A DNA stretch of 64,000 nt from Bradyrhizobium sp. 1. GTDB lineage: Bacteria; Pseudomonadota; Alphaproteobacteria; Rhizobiales; Xanthobacteraceae. Under the pieces are notes generated by a model, which saw nothing but the letters and a program-made list of their open reading frames with translations, was not told the origin of the DNA and did no database searches. Positions 36,389 to 45,368 of the stretch are shown one piece after another; the first letter of the stretch is position 1, and every line of letters begins with the position of its first letter. The stretch covers positions 495,534 to 559,533 of the forward strand of contig NZ_JADPJH010000018.1 in assembly GCF_023073315.1 (NCBI RefSeq), in the 5' to 3' direction. Made by a program: the position numbers and the translations under genes.

Positions 36389-37208
36389 TGATCGCGGCGT
36401 TGAGCTCGCCGCCGTAAACGAAGATCGCGGCGATGAAATACAGAAACACCAGCGCGATGATCACCGAGGCGAGCCCCGCATACATCGTCACGTAATTGTT
36501 GGCGAAGCGCGCCAGATACTGTCCGAACACGATGCCCGAGATCAGCGACGCCACGATGGTGAAGACGATGCCGGGTAGGATCTGGAGGAAGCCGCGCCGT
36601 CCCGCCGGCAGCCAGGCGTGCAGGATCAGCAGCGCCACCACCAGCGCGGCGACGGTGATGCCGTAGCGCAGCCATGTGAGGATGCTCTCGTTGGATTCGA
36701 CGACCAGCGGGATGTGGCGCCGCGCGGCCTCGATGAAGAGCGGGCCGAGCACGATCAGGAACGCCATGGCGAGTGCGGTGATGGCCGCGACCAGCGTGTA
36801 GCCGATCGATTCCAGCCGCAGCCAGTACCAGCGGCGCATCTCGACGACCGCATAGGCGCGGTTGAGCGCGACGCGGAGCGCCTCGACGCCATTCGAGGCG
36901 AAGTAGACCGACAGCACCGCGCCGATCGTCAGCACGCCGGTGCGGGTCGTGGTGAGCACATCGTGGATCTCGCCGGAGAGCGCGTCCGCCACTTGCGTGG
37001 GCCAGACCTGAAGCAACAGGCTGGCGGCCTGATCGGCGAGTTCCTTGGAACCGAAGAAGCCGGCGAGCGAGGTCAGCACGATCAGGAACGGGAACAGCGC
37101 CATCAGCGTCGACAGCGCGATGTGGCTCGCGATCGCCCAGCCGTCATCGGCCAGGAACGTGTAGAACGCGTCCTCCACGACGTTATAGATGGCGCGGATG
37201 GCTTTCAC
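36315..37208 (-). CDS. YihY/BrkB-family inner-membrane protein
   Basis: A 297-residue protein with six predicted helices. The family motifs are A-S-H-I-A-L-S-T-L-M-A-L-F-P-F (about 27-41), the Y-F-A-S-N-G-V-E-A-L-R stretch (about 101-111) and the late G-L-A-S-V-I-I-A-L-V-F-L-Y-F-I-A-A-I-F-V-Y-G-G-E-L-N segment with conserved glycines. Formerly annotated ribonuclease BN, now regarded as a membrane protein of unknown function. Tail-to-tail overlap with the histidine kinase gene. Confidence 0.87.
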   Translation of the reverse strand: MKAIRAIYNVVEDAFYTFLADDGWAIASHIALSTLMALFPFLIVLTSLAGFFGSKELADQAASLLLQVWPTQVADALSGEIHDVLTTTRTGVLTIGAVLSVYFASNGVEALRVALNRAYAVVEMRRWYWLRLESIGYTLVAAITALAMAFLIVLGPLFIEAARRHIPLVVESNESILTWLRYGITVAALVVALLILHAWLPAGRRGFLQILPGIVFTIVASLISGIVFGQYLARFANNYVTMYAGLASVIIALVFLYFIAAIFVYGGELNAAIIKSRLPHGVSLQAAQSLKPAETQA

Positions 37209-37366
37209 TGCTTGACTGCTCCCTCTCCCCGATCGCCGGAAGAAGCGAACAACGCAGACAATTGGCGCAAATCGGAAATCATCTCGCTACCATCTGATAT
37301 TACTGGCCTAAAATCCAGATCGGGAACGCCATGGCGCATCCGCCATCACGGTGTTATCACCCCCTG

Positions 37367-37561
37367 ATGGCATCTATCCTGAGTACTTTCATCCTGCCGG
37401 TGGCAGCCGGCGCCGTGGCGTTGGTGCTGCTGCTCGGTCTCATCAACATGATGCGCGGCGGCTCGCCCAACACCTCGCAGAAGCTGATGCGCTGGCGCGT
37501 ACTGCTTCAGTTCGTGGCGATCGTGATTGCCATGATCGCGGTCTGGGCGATGGGGCGCTAA
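37367..37561 (+). CDS. Twin-transmembrane HIG1-like small protein
   Basis: A 64-residue membrane protein. Two helices (FILPVAAGAVALVLLLGLIN and LLQFVAIVIAMIAVWAMG) flank a short basic loop M-M-R-G-G-S-P-N-T-S-Q-K-L-M-R-W-R. This loop pattern is that of the bacterial HIG1-domain/twin-transmembrane proteins, relatives of respirasome assembly factors. The stop is one base before the ATG of the adenosyltransferase, so the two are co-translated. I prefer the ATG at 37367 over one 12 codons upstream, because it begins the first helix. Confidence 0.8.
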   Translation: MASILSTFILPVAAGAVALVLLLGLINMMRGGSPNTSQKLMRWRVLLQFVAIVIAMIAVWAMGR

Positions 37562-37562
37562 C

Positions 37563-38135
37563 ATGGTCGTACTCAACCGCATCTATACGAAAACCGGTGA
37601 CGACGGCACGACAGCGCTCGGCTCCGGCGAGCGCCGTCCGAAATATGATCTGCGCATCGAGGCCTATGGCACCGTCGACGAGACCAATGCCGCAATTGGC
37701 GTGGTGCGTCTCCATACCAATGACATGCCCGAGTTCGACGCGATGCTGGGCCGGATCCAGAATGATCTGTTCGATCTCGGCGCCGACCTCGCGGTGCCCG
37801 AGCGTGAAGGTAAAGCCGAGCGGCTCCGGGTGGTCGCAAGCCAGGTCGAGCGGCTCGAGCACGACATCGACGCGCTCAACGACAAGCTCGCGCCGCTCAC
37901 CTCCTTCGTGCTGCCCGGCGGCACGCCGGCTGCCGCCCACCTCCACGTCGCCCGCACGATTTGCCGCAGGGCGGAACGGGTGATGGTGGAACTGGCGGCC
38001 CAGCCCAACGAGTCCGTTGGTAGCGCTGGCATCCAGTATATGAACCGCCTGTCGGATTTCCTGTTCGTGGCCAGTCGCGCCGCTAACCATAACGGCGCCG
38101 GTGACGTGCTCTGGGTTCCGGGCCAGAATCGCTGA
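37563..38135 (+). CDS. PduO-type cob(I)alamin adenosyltransferase
   Basis: A 190-residue enzyme that adenosylates cob(I)alamin to the B12 coenzyme. The ATP-binding N-terminus reads I-Y-T-K-T-G-D-D-G-T-T (about 7-17), and the C-terminal signature is Q-Y-M-N-R-L-S-D-F-L-F-V-A-S-R (about 158-172), with the R-L-S-D salt-bridge motif. It immediately follows the HIG1-like gene and is upstream of the ETF genes. The conserved alphaproteobacterial grouping ties cofactor supply to acyl-CoA oxidation (inference). Confidence 0.92.
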   Translation: MVVLNRIYTKTGDDGTTALGSGERRPKYDLRIEAYGTVDETNAAIGVVRLHTNDMPEFDAMLGRIQNDLFDLGADLAVPEREGKAERLRVVASQVERLEHDIDALNDKLAPLTSFVLPGGTPAAAHLHVARTICRRAERVMVELAAQPNESVGSAGIQYMNRLSDFLFVASRAANHNGAGDVLWVPGQNR

Positions 38136-38275
38136 CCCCAAGATCGCTGGCCATTGAGATCGGTATTTCTAAGGTCTAAAATTAGGCCCTGTCGCGCGTT
38201 GACCGGGCCGGATCAGGCCTTTAGGTTCCGCGCCAGTTGAATAACCCCCTTCCCAAATTGAGTGAAAGAGGATCG

Positions 38276-39025
38276 ATGAAGGTCTTGGTGCCGGTAAAGC
38301 GGGTGGTCGATTACAACGTCAAGGTCCGCGTCAAGAGCGATGGATCGGGCGTTGAACTCGCCAACGTCAAAATGTCCATGAACCCGTTCGATGAGATCGC
38401 GGTCGAGGAAGCCTTGCGCCTGAAAGAAGCCGGCAAGGCCACCGAGGTTGTGGTGGTCTCCATTGGACCGGCGCAGGCGTCGGAGACGATCCGTACTGGT
38501 CTTGCCATGGGCGCCGATCGCGGCATCCTGGTGAAGGCCGAGGGCACCGTCGAGCCGCTCGCTGTCGCCAAGATCCTGAAGAAGATTGCTGAAGAAGAGC
38601 AGCCGGGCTTGATCATTCTCGGCAAGCAGGCGATTGACGACGACTCGAACCAGACCGGCCAGATGCTGGCCGCGCTGCTCGGCTGGTCGCAGGCGACCTT
38701 TGCCTCGAAGCTCGAAGTCGATGGGTCTGACTTCAAGGTCATCCGCGAAGTCGACGGCGGCTTGCAGACCGTGAAGCTGAAGGGCCCGGCGATCGTCACC
38801 ACTGATCTCCGTCTCAACGAGCCGCGCTACGCCTCGCTGCCCAACATCATGAAGGCCAAGAAGAAGCCGATCGCGGACAAGACCGTCGCCGATTACGGCG
38901 TCGACGTTACCGCGCGCCTCGAAGTTCTCAAGACGACTGAGCCCGCGGGCCGCAAGGCCGGCGTCAAGGTGAAGGACGTCGCCGAGCTGGTGTCGAAGCT
39001 CAAGAACGAAGCCGGGGTGCTGTGA
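38276..39025 (+). CDS. etfB: Electron transfer flavoprotein beta subunit
   Basis: A 249-residue subunit that binds AMP and, with EtfA, passes electrons from acyl-CoA dehydrogenases to ETF-quinone oxidoreductase. [14 protein letters not shown] starts the protein; the ETF-beta signature [20 protein letters not shown] lies at about 165-184. A GAAAGAGGA site precedes the ATG at 38276. The stop TGA overlaps the ATG of etfA. Confidence 0.95.
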   Translation: MKVLVPVKRVVDYNVKVRVKSDGSGVELANVKMSMNPFDEIAVEEALRLKEAGKATEVVVVSIGPAQASETIRTGLAMGADRGILVKAEGTVEPLAVAKILKKIAEEEQPGLIILGKQAIDDDSNQTGQMLAALLGWSQATFASKLEVDGSDFKVIREVDGGLQTVKLKGPAIVTTDLRLNEPRYASLPNIMKAKKKPIADKTVADYGVDVTARLEVLKTTEPAGRKAGVKVKDVAELVSKLKNEAGVL

Positions 39026-39975
39026 TGACGACTCTGCTGATTGCCGAACACGAACACGAGGTCCTCAAGGACTCCACCAACAAGGCGCTGACCGCGGCGT
39101 CCCAGCTCGGTGGCGACGTGCACGTACTGGTCGCCGGCGGCGGGCAGGGCACCAAGGCTGCGGCCGACGCTGCTGCCAAGCTCACCGGCGTTGCCAAGGT
39201 GCTGGTCGCCGAGGGCGAGCCCTACGCGCACGATCTCGCCGAGCCGCTGGCCGCGCTGATCGTCTCGCTGGCCCCGTCCTATGATGCGATCGTCGCGCCC
39301 GCGACCTCGCGCTTCAAGAACGTGATGCCGCGCGTCGCAGCTCTGCTCGACGTCATGCAGGTTTCGGAGATCACCAAGGTGGTCGCGCCCGACACTTATG
39401 AGCGTCCGATCTATGCCGGCAACGCCATCCAGACGGTGAAGTCGAAGGACGCCAAGAAGGTCATCACGGTCCGCACCTCGACCTTCCAGGCGGCTGCGGC
39501 CGGTGGCAGCGCTCCGGTCGAGAGTGTTCAGGCCGCGGCCGATCCGGGCCTGTCGTCCTTCCTCGGCGAGGAAGTCGCCAAGAGCGATCGTCCCGAGCTG
39601 ACCTCGGCCAAGATCATCGTCTCCGGTGGCCGCGCCATGCAGAGCCGCGAGAATTTTGCCAAATACATCGAGCCGCTCGCCGACAAGCTTGGTGCCGGTG
39701 TCGGTGCCTCGCGTGCGGCGGTGGACGCCGGTTATGCGCCGAACGACTGGCAGGTCGGCCAGACCGGCAAGGTCGTGGCCCCCGAGCTCTATGTCGCGGT
39801 GGGCATTTCCGGGGCGATTCAGCATCTGGCCGGCATGAAGGACTCCAAGGTGATCGTCGCGATCAACAAGGACGAGGACGCGCCGATCTTCCAGGTCGCC
39901 GATTACGGTTTGGTCGCCGACCTCTACCAGGCGGTTCCTGAGCTCACCGAAGCTCTCGCCAAGCTCGGCAAGTAA
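39025..39975 (+). CDS. etfA: Electron transfer flavoprotein alpha subunit
   Basis: A 316-residue FAD-binding partner of EtfB. The C-terminal FAD domain contains S-R-A-A-V-D-A-G-Y-A-P-N, then V-G-Q-T-G-K-V-V-A-P-E-L-Y-V-A-V-G-I-S-G-A-I-Q-H, the family signature, and D-E-D-A-P-I-F-Q-V-A-D-Y-G. Coupled to etfB by a TGATG overlap and followed by a strong terminator. Confidence 0.96.
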   Translation: MTTLLIAEHEHEVLKDSTNKALTAASQLGGDVHVLVAGGGQGTKAAADAAAKLTGVAKVLVAEGEPYAHDLAEPLAALIVSLAPSYDAIVAPATSRFKNVMPRVAALLDVMQVSEITKVVAPDTYERPIYAGNAIQTVKSKDAKKVITVRTSTFQAAAAGGSAPVESVQAAADPGLSSFLGEEVAKSDRPELTSAKIIVSGGRAMQSRENFAKYIEPLADKLGAGVGASRAAVDAGYAPNDWQVGQTGKVVAPELYVAVGISGAIQHLAGMKDSKVIVAINKDEDAPIFQVADYGLVADLYQAVPELTEALAKLGK

Positions 39976-39990
39976 AAACGCGGTAAAAAC

Positions 39991-40030
39991 ACCGGCCGGA
40001 GTGCTACACTCCGGCCGGTATTTCTTTTTT
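39991..40030 (+). terminator. Strong intrinsic terminator after etfBA
   Basis: A perfect 13-bp stem (ACCGGCCGGAGTG / CACTCCGGCCGGT) with a CTA loop is followed by ATTTCTTTTTT. It is 15 bases past the etfA stop. Confidence 0.92.
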
Positions 40031-40168
40031 GAGGCGTTTTCTTGGGCGTGGGGCACGCCGGGGAAGCGATCCAATCTAGGTTTCGAGCCAAGGTTCTGGT
40101 TAAATCAGGCCTCCCGGCTCGGGGGATTAGGCAGGCGCGACATGCGCGCCGTTCCGGTGGATGACATT

Positions 40169-41050
40169 ATGGCGGCAGTGATCAAGAAGGTCGGCGTGAT
40201 CGGCGCGGGGCAGATGGGCAACGGCATCGCGCATGTCGCGGCGCTGGCCGGCTTCGACGTGGTGCTCAACGACATCTCGGCCGACCGTCTCAAGTCGGGC
40301 ATGGCCACCATCAACGGAAATCTGGCGCGCCAGGTGTCCAAGAAGGGCGTGACCGAGGACGACAAGGCCCAGGCAATTGGGCGCATCACGCTCGCCGAAA
40401 AGCTGGACGGCCTCGCCGACTGCGACCTCGTAATCGAGACCGCGGTCGAGAAGGAAGAGGTCAAGCGCAAGATTTTTCACGAGCTTTGCGCGGTGTTGAA
40501 GCCGGAGGCGATCGTCGCCTCCGATACATCCTCGATCTCGATCACGCGGCTTGCTGCCGCCACCGACCGGCCCGAGCGCTTCATCGGCATTCACTTCATG
40601 AATCCCGTGCCGCTGATGGAGCTGGTCGAGCTGATCCGCGGCATCGCCACCGATGATTCCACCTTTGAGGCCTCCAAGGAATTCGTCGCCAAGCTCGGCA
40701 AGCAGGTCGCTGTCTCCGAGGATTTCCCGGCCTTCATCGTCAACCGCATTCTACTGCCGATGATCAACGAAGCGATCTACACGCTGTATGAAGGCGTCGG
40801 CAACGTCGAGGCGATCGATGCTGCGATGAAGCTCGGCGCACATCATCCAATGGGTCCTCTCGAGCTCGCCGATTTCATCGGCCTCGATACGTGTCTTTCG
40901 ATCATGCAGGTCCTGCACGAAGGCCTTGCCGACTCCAAATACCGCCCGTGCCCGCTGCTGGTGAAATACGTCGAGGCCGGCTGGCTCGGCCGCAAGACCC
41001 AGCGCGGCTTCTACGATTACCGCGGCGCCAAGCCGGTTCCGACGCGGTAG
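40169..41050 (+). CDS. 3-hydroxybutyryl-CoA dehydrogenase
   Basis: A 293-residue NAD-dependent dehydrogenase that interconverts 3-hydroxybutyryl-CoA and acetoacetyl-CoA in fatty-acid oxidation or PHB turnover. The Rossmann motif is V-G-V-I-G-A-G-Q-M-G-N-G-I-A (about 8-21). H-F-M-N-P-V-P-L-M-E-L-V-E (about 140-152) contains the catalytic His. C-terminal LGAHHPMGPLELADFIGLDT is the family signature. I chose the ATG at 40169, the usual family N-terminus; an in-frame ATG at 40142 is possible. Separated from etfBA by the terminator, so independently transcribed. Confidence 0.93.
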   Translation: MAAVIKKVGVIGAGQMGNGIAHVAALAGFDVVLNDISADRLKSGMATINGNLARQVSKKGVTEDDKAQAIGRITLAEKLDGLADCDLVIETAVEKEEVKRKIFHELCAVLKPEAIVASDTSSISITRLAAATDRPERFIGIHFMNPVPLMELVELIRGIATDDSTFEASKEFVAKLGKQVAVSEDFPAFIVNRILLPMINEAIYTLYEGVGNVEAIDAAMKLGAHHPMGPLELADFIGLDTCLSIMQVLHEGLADSKYRPCPLLVKYVEAGWLGRKTQRGFYDYRGAKPVPTR

Positions 41051-41059
41051 GGCACTCTC

Positions 41060-41190
41060 GTGCCCCGGACGCGGCGCAGCGCTTCTTCAGCGGTGCGCTG
41101 CAGAGCCGGGGCCCAGGGGCCGCGCGCACGCTGAAGCATGGGTCCCGGCTCAGCGTCGCGTCATTGCATGCCGCGCCGCGTCCGGGACAC
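41060..41190. repeat. Interspersed palindromic repeat
   Basis: Arms 41060-41077 (GTGCCCCGGACGCGGCGC) and 41173-41190 (GCGCCGCGTCCGGGACAC) are reverse complements with one mismatch. Additional internal self-complementary segments lie between them (AGCGCTTCTTCAGCG ... CGCTGAAGC). It fills the gap between the dehydrogenase and the next gene. Confidence 0.75.
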
Positions 41191-41277
41191 GGACTGCGCC
41201 AACCCTACGCTTCGTGACAATTCATGTCGCATTAACCCATCGCCCCTAGTCTGCCGCACGTAAATAGGGTTTGCGTA

Positions 41278-41472
41278 ATGGACATGATGGCAATGGTCAG
41301 CACCATGCTGGCCGCTCAGCAAGGCGCGCTGCAGTCGAATATCTCGGCGACGCTGATGAAGCAGAACGCAGACGCGGAGAAATCCACCGTCCTGACGCTG
41401 CTCGGCGCCGGTCAGCCCTCGCTCGCCAATGTCGGCGCTGGCGTCGGCGGCAATCTCAATATCGCGGCTTAA
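41278..41472 (+). CDS. YjfB-like putative motility protein
   Basis: A 64-residue protein: M-D-M-M-A-M-V-S-T-M-L-A-A-Q-Q-G, then NISATLMKQNADAEKSTVLT and LLGAGQPSLANVG. This matches the YjfB / putative motility protein family (PF14070) in length and in the M-L-A-A-x-Q...K-Q-x-x-x-x-E pattern. The role is not established. A 5' region (41191-41277) includes the tail of the repeat. Convergent overlap of 4 bases with tlpA. Confidence 0.65.
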   Translation: MDMMAMVSTMLAAQQGALQSNISATLMKQNADAEKSTVLTLLGAGQPSLANVGAGVGGNLNIAA

Positions 41473-42170
41473 AACGACGCCGCGGCCGGGCTCAACGCGC
41501 CCCGGATCAGCTTCAATGCGTCATCGCTCGCCCATTCCGCCGGTCCCGCGATGGTCGCGATCTCGCATCCCTGCGGGTCGACCAGCACCGAGGTTGGCAT
41601 GCCCAACGCCCGGCCTATGGCCTTAAGATCCTGGAAAACCTTGGCTTTCTGATCGGTGAAATAGCCGAGCCTGGTCAGATTGGCGTCTTTCAGGAAGGTC
41701 TTGGGCTTCTCGGCGTCGCGGGTGTCGATATTGATCGCCACCACCTCGAAATTCGGGCCCGCCAGCTTGCCCTGGAGCTCATCCAGCGCCGGCATTTCCT
41801 TCCGGCACGGCACGCACCAGGTCGCCCAGAGGTTCACCAGCAGCGTCTTTCCGCGGAAATCGGACAGTTTTTTCGGCTTGCCGTCGGCATCCTCGAAAGC
41901 GAGGTCGGGCAGCTTCAGGGGCGCGCTCGCCATGGTCAGGGCGGCCACCTCGCCATGGGCGAGCGGGGCGATCCTCGAGGCCGTCGCCACCGCCGGCTTG
42001 CAGGTCGGATCGCCTGACGGCGCCCGGCTGAGGCCCAGCCCGTACAGCGCGCCAAAGCCGGCGAGGCCCCCGACCACCACGGTGGCGATGACGACGGGGA
42101 TCCGACGCGTGGCCGACCGCGCTTTCCTCTGGTCGAGCATATCGTTGGGGTCGAGCATATCGTTTGTCAT
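41469..42170 (-). CDS. tlpA: TlpA membrane-anchored thioredoxin-like reductase
   Basis: A 233-residue protein with an N-terminal anchor (about 22-45, [20 protein letters not shown]) and a periplasmic thioredoxin domain with redox site W-A-T-W-C119-V-P-C122. Two further cysteines (near 57 and 196) match the extra pair of Bradyrhizobium TlpA. TlpA supplies reducing power for cytochrome aa3 copper-centre assembly through ScoI and CoxB (established for B. japonicum). The N-terminus shows a tandem M-L-D repeat (42140 and 42155 are alternative starts); the protein may begin at MLDQRK. It is convergent with the YjfB-like gene and divergent from argH. Confidence 0.92.
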   Translation of the reverse strand: MTNDMLDPNDMLDQRKARSATRRIPVVIATVVVGGLAGFGALYGLGLSRAPSGDPTCKPAVATASRIAPLAHGEVAALTMASAPLKLPDLAFEDADGKPKKLSDFRGKTLLVNLWATWCVPCRKEMPALDELQGKLAGPNFEVVAINIDTRDAEKPKTFLKDANLTRLGYFTDQKAKVFQDLKAIGRALGMPTSVLVDPQGCEIATIAGPAEWASDDALKLIRGALSPAAASF

Positions 42171-42257
42171 CCGGTCGCAGATATGGCTATCAGAGGCCTC
42201 TTAATACGGCTGGCTGCGGCCAGCAAATGCGGCAAGGCAAGGCGTGAGCAGGGGATC

Positions 42258-43655
42258 ATGAGCAACAAGATGTGGGGCGGCCGATTCTCGGAACGTCCCG
42301 ATGAGATCATGGAAGAGATCAACGTCTCCATCGACGTCGATCGTCACCTCTTTGCCCAGGACATTGCCGCGTCCAAGGCCCACGCCGCGATGCTGGCCAG
42401 CCAGGGCATCATCACAGCCTCTGATGCGAAAAATATCGGCAAGGGTCTAGACACGATTTTGTCAGAGATCGGCAAGGGCGGCTTCACGTTCAAGCGCGCG
42501 CTCGAAGATATCCACATGAACGTCGAGAGCCGCCTGTCGGAGCTGATCGGCCCCGCCGCCGGCCGCCTGCACACGGCGCGCTCGCGCAACGACCAGGTTG
42601 CAACCGATTTCCGTCTCTATGTCCGCGACGTTCTCGACGAGACCGATGCCGCGCTTGCCGCGTTCCAGGCCGCGCTGATCAATCGCGCGCTCGAACATGC
42701 CGCGACCGTGATGCCCGGCTTCACGCATCTGCAGACCGCGCAGCCCGTCACCTTCGGTCACCACCTGCTCGCCTATGTCGAGATGGCCGCGCGCGATCGC
42801 GGCCGTTTCCAGGATGCGCGCAAGCGGCTCAATGAATCGCCGCTCGGCGCTGCCGCGCTCGCCGGCACCTCGTTCCCGATCGATCGTCATGCCACCGCAA
42901 AAGCGCTCGGCTTCGACCGTCCGATGGCGAACTCGCTCGATGCGGTCTCCGACCGCGACTTCGTGCTGGAGACCTTGTCGGCGGCCTCGATCTGCGCCGT
43001 GCACATGTCGCGTTTTGCCGAGGAGATCGTGATCTGGACCTCGCCGCTGGTCGGCATGATCCGCCTCAGCGACAAGTTCACGACGGGGTCCTCGATCATG
43101 CCGCAGAAGCGCAACCCGGACGCCGCGGAACTCGTGCGCGCCAAGACCGGCCGTGTGATCGGCGCGCTCAACGGTTTGCTGATCGTGATGAAGGGCCTGC
43201 CGCTCGCCTATCAAAAGGACATGCAGGAGGACAAGCAGGGCGCCATGGAAGGCTTTGCCGCGCTGTCGCTGGCGATCCGCGCCATGACCGGCATGGTCCG
43301 CGACCTCGAGCCCGATGAAGCGAAGATGAAAGCGGCGGCCGGCGAGGGCTATTCCACCGCGACCGATCTCGCCGACTGGCTGGTGCGGACGCTGAAGATG
43401 CCGTTCCGCGACGCCCACCACGTCACCGGCCGCATCGTCGCCAAGGCTGCCGAGGGCGGCGTGGCGCTGCACGAGCTGCCGCTGAAGGAGATGCAGGCGA
43501 TCGAGCCCAAGATCACCAAGGACGCGCTCGGCGTGCTCTCGGTCGAATCGTCGGTGAAGAGCCGCACCAGCTTTGGCGGCACCGCGCCGAAGAACGTGAT
43601 GTCACAGGCCAAGGCCTGGGTGAAGCGGCTGGAAAAAGAGCGAAAATTGGGCTGA
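42258..43655 (+). CDS. argH: Argininosuccinate lyase
   Basis: A 465-residue enzyme cleaving argininosuccinate to arginine and fumarate, the last step of arginine synthesis. The start [10 protein letters not shown] is canonical. [10 protein letters not shown] (about 108-117) and the fumarase-superfamily signature [12 protein letters not shown] (about 279-290) are intact. The ATG at 42258 has AGGGGATC upstream. First gene of the conserved argH-lptM-lysA cluster. Confidence 0.97.
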   Translation: MSNKMWGGRFSERPDEIMEEINVSIDVDRHLFAQDIAASKAHAAMLASQGIITASDAKNIGKGLDTILSEIGKGGFTFKRALEDIHMNVESRLSELIGPAAGRLHTARSRNDQVATDFRLYVRDVLDETDAALAAFQAALINRALEHAATVMPGFTHLQTAQPVTFGHHLLAYVEMAARDRGRFQDARKRLNESPLGAAALAGTSFPIDRHATAKALGFDRPMANSLDAVSDRDFVLETLSAASICAVHMSRFAEEIVIWTSPLVGMIRLSDKFTTGSSIMPQKRNPDAAELVRAKTGRVIGALNGLLIVMKGLPLAYQKDMQEDKQGAMEGFAALSLAIRAMTGMVRDLEPDEAKMKAAAGEGYSTATDLADWLVRTLKMPFRDAHHVTGRIVAKAAEGGVALHELPLKEMQAIEPKITKDALGVLSVESSVKSRTSFGGTAPKNVMSQAKAWVKRLEKERKLG

Positions 43656-43747
43656 GGGCAAAATTTCGCTTATGTTTCATGGTCATCCGGCTCTCGCCAG
43701 AGCGCGCCAACCTCTGTATGGTGCGCCCGCGTAGTGGGGATTTCGTC

Positions 43748-44038
43748 GTGACGTCAAAGTTTCGCCCGGCCGGCTCGGGGTGGGCCATCATTGTCTTGAG
43801 CCTGACGGCGCTTGCGCTGGCCGGCTGCGGCCGCAAGGGCCCGCTGGATCTGCCGCCGACCGCCTCCAGCGCGTCCACGGCTAACATCGCCCCGCCGACC
43901 GACACCGAGACCGAAGCCCAGAGGACGCCGAGCGTGTTCAATCCCACCTATGGTGCGGACGCGGCGCCTGCCGCGACCAGGGGCAAGAAAAAACCATTCA
44001 TTCTCGACCCGCTCCTGGACGAAAGACCCAGCCGGTAG
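43748..44038 (+). CDS. lptM: LptM-like small lipoprotein
   Basis: A 96-residue lipoprotein. A signal (WAIIVLSLTALALAG-C) with lipobox A-L-A-G-C is followed at once by G-R-K-G-P-L-D-L-P-P, the hallmark of LptM, which helps oxidise the LPS translocon protein LptD. A low-complexity tail follows. I chose the GTG at 43748 (GGGG upstream) so the lipobox lies about 30 residues in; the longer frame would bury the signal. Located between argH and lysA, the standard position. Confidence 0.85.
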   Translation: MTSKFRPAGSGWAIIVLSLTALALAGCGRKGPLDLPPTASSASTANIAPPTDTETEAQRTPSVFNPTYGADAAPAATRGKKKPFILDPLLDERPSR

Positions 44039-44062
44039 GCTGGAGCAACTGAGCCAAACGCC

Positions 44063-45328
44063 ATGAACCATTTCGATTATCGCAACGGCGTGCTGCACGC
44101 CGAGGCGGTGAATTTGTCCGAGCTGGCTGCGGCCGTCGGCACGCCGTTCTATTGCTATTCGACCGCGACGCTCGAGCGGCACTATCGCGTCTTCGCAGAT
44201 GCCTTCGCCGGCGAGAAGGTGCTGGTCTGCTACGCCATGAAGGCGAACTCCAACCAGTCGGTGCTGCGTACGCTGGCCAAACTGGGCGCCGGCGCCGACG
44301 TCGTCTCGGGCGGTGAGCTGAAGCGCGCGCTGGCCGCGGGCATTCCCGCCAGCAAGATCCTGTTCTCCGGCGTCGGCAAGAGCGAGACCGAGCTGCGCGC
44401 CGCGCTGGCCGCCGACATCCTCTGCCTCAACGTCGAATCCGAGCCCGAGCTCGAGCTGCTGTCGCGCCTTGCGACCGAGATGGGCAAGACCGCGCGGATC
44501 TCCATCCGCGTCAATCCCGACGTCGATGCCGGGACGCACGCAAAAATCTCGACCGGCAAGTCCGAGAACAAGTTTGGCATTCCGATCGCCTATGCACGCG
44601 AGGTCTATGCGCGCGCCGCAAAGCTTCCGGGCATCGAAGTGACAGGCACCGACGTGCATATCGGCAGCCAGATCACGGACCTCTCCAAGATGGAGATTGC
44701 GTTCCGCATCCTCTCTGAGTTCGTGCAGACGCTGCGCAGCGACGGCCACAACATCAGCCACGTCGATTTCGGCGGCGGCCTCGGCATTCCCTATTACATG
44801 GATCGCGAGGCGCCGCCGGCACCCGACGCCTATGCCGCCATGGTCAAGCGCGTCAGCCACAATCTCGGTTGCACGCTGATGTTCGAGCCGGGCCGCATGA
44901 TCGTCGGCAATGCCGGCATCCTCGTCGCCAGGGTGATCTACGTGAAGCACGGCGACGGCAAGAATTTCGTCATCATCGACGCCGCGATGAACGATCTGAT
45001 CCGCCCGACGCTGTACGAGGCGCACCATGACATCCTGCCGGTGACGCAGCCGGCCAAGGGCGCTGCGATGATCTCGGCCGACGTCGTCGGCCCGGTCTGC
45101 GAGACCGGCGACTATATCGCATTGGACCGCACGCTGCCGACGCCGAAGCCGGGCGATCTCATTGCGATCATGACCGCAGGCGCTTACGGCGCCGTGCAGG
45201 CCGGCACCTACAACACAAGGCCGCTGGTGCCCGAGGTGCTGGTGAAGGGCGATCAATACGCGGTCGTGCGTCCGCGCATCGAGGTCGAGCAACTCATTGC
45301 GATGGACACGCCGGCGCCGTGGCTGTGA
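44063..45328 (+). CDS. lysA: Diaminopimelate decarboxylase
   Basis: A 421-residue PLP enzyme catalysing the last step of lysine synthesis. The PLP lysine lies in C-Y-A-M-K-A-N-S-N (about 54-62). Also present are S-G-G-E-L-K-R-A-L-A-A-G, H-I-G-S-Q-I, the phosphate-binding G-G-G-L-G-I-P-Y, E-P-G-R, and the active-site C-E-T-G-D-Y (about 346-351). Full family length. Follows lptM by 24 bases. Confidence 0.97.
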   Translation: MNHFDYRNGVLHAEAVNLSELAAAVGTPFYCYSTATLERHYRVFADAFAGEKVLVCYAMKANSNQSVLRTLAKLGAGADVVSGGELKRALAAGIPASKILFSGVGKSETELRAALAADILCLNVESEPELELLSRLATEMGKTARISIRVNPDVDAGTHAKISTGKSENKFGIPIAYAREVYARAAKLPGIEVTGTDVHIGSQITDLSKMEIAFRILSEFVQTLRSDGHNISHVDFGGGLGIPYYMDREAPPAPDAYAAMVKRVSHNLGCTLMFEPGRMIVGNAGILVARVIYVKHGDGKNFVIIDAAMNDLIRPTLYEAHHDILPVTQPAKGAAMISADVVGPVCETGDYIALDRTLPTPKPGDLIAIMTAGAYGAVQAGTYNTRPLVPEVLVKGDQYAVVRPRIEVEQLIAMDTPAPWL

Positions 45329-45331
45329 GGA

Positions 45332-45357
45332 CGCCGGCGAGCATGTGCGCGCCGGCG
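45332..45357. terminator. GC-rich hairpin between lysA and tannase gene
   Basis: Two CGCCGGCG arms (45332-45339 and 45350-45357) surround 10 bases, between the convergent stops at 45328 and 45369. The following CTTCTTGTT gives only a weak T-tail on the plus strand. Confidence 0.45.
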
Positions 45358-45368
45358 CTTCTTGTTCG

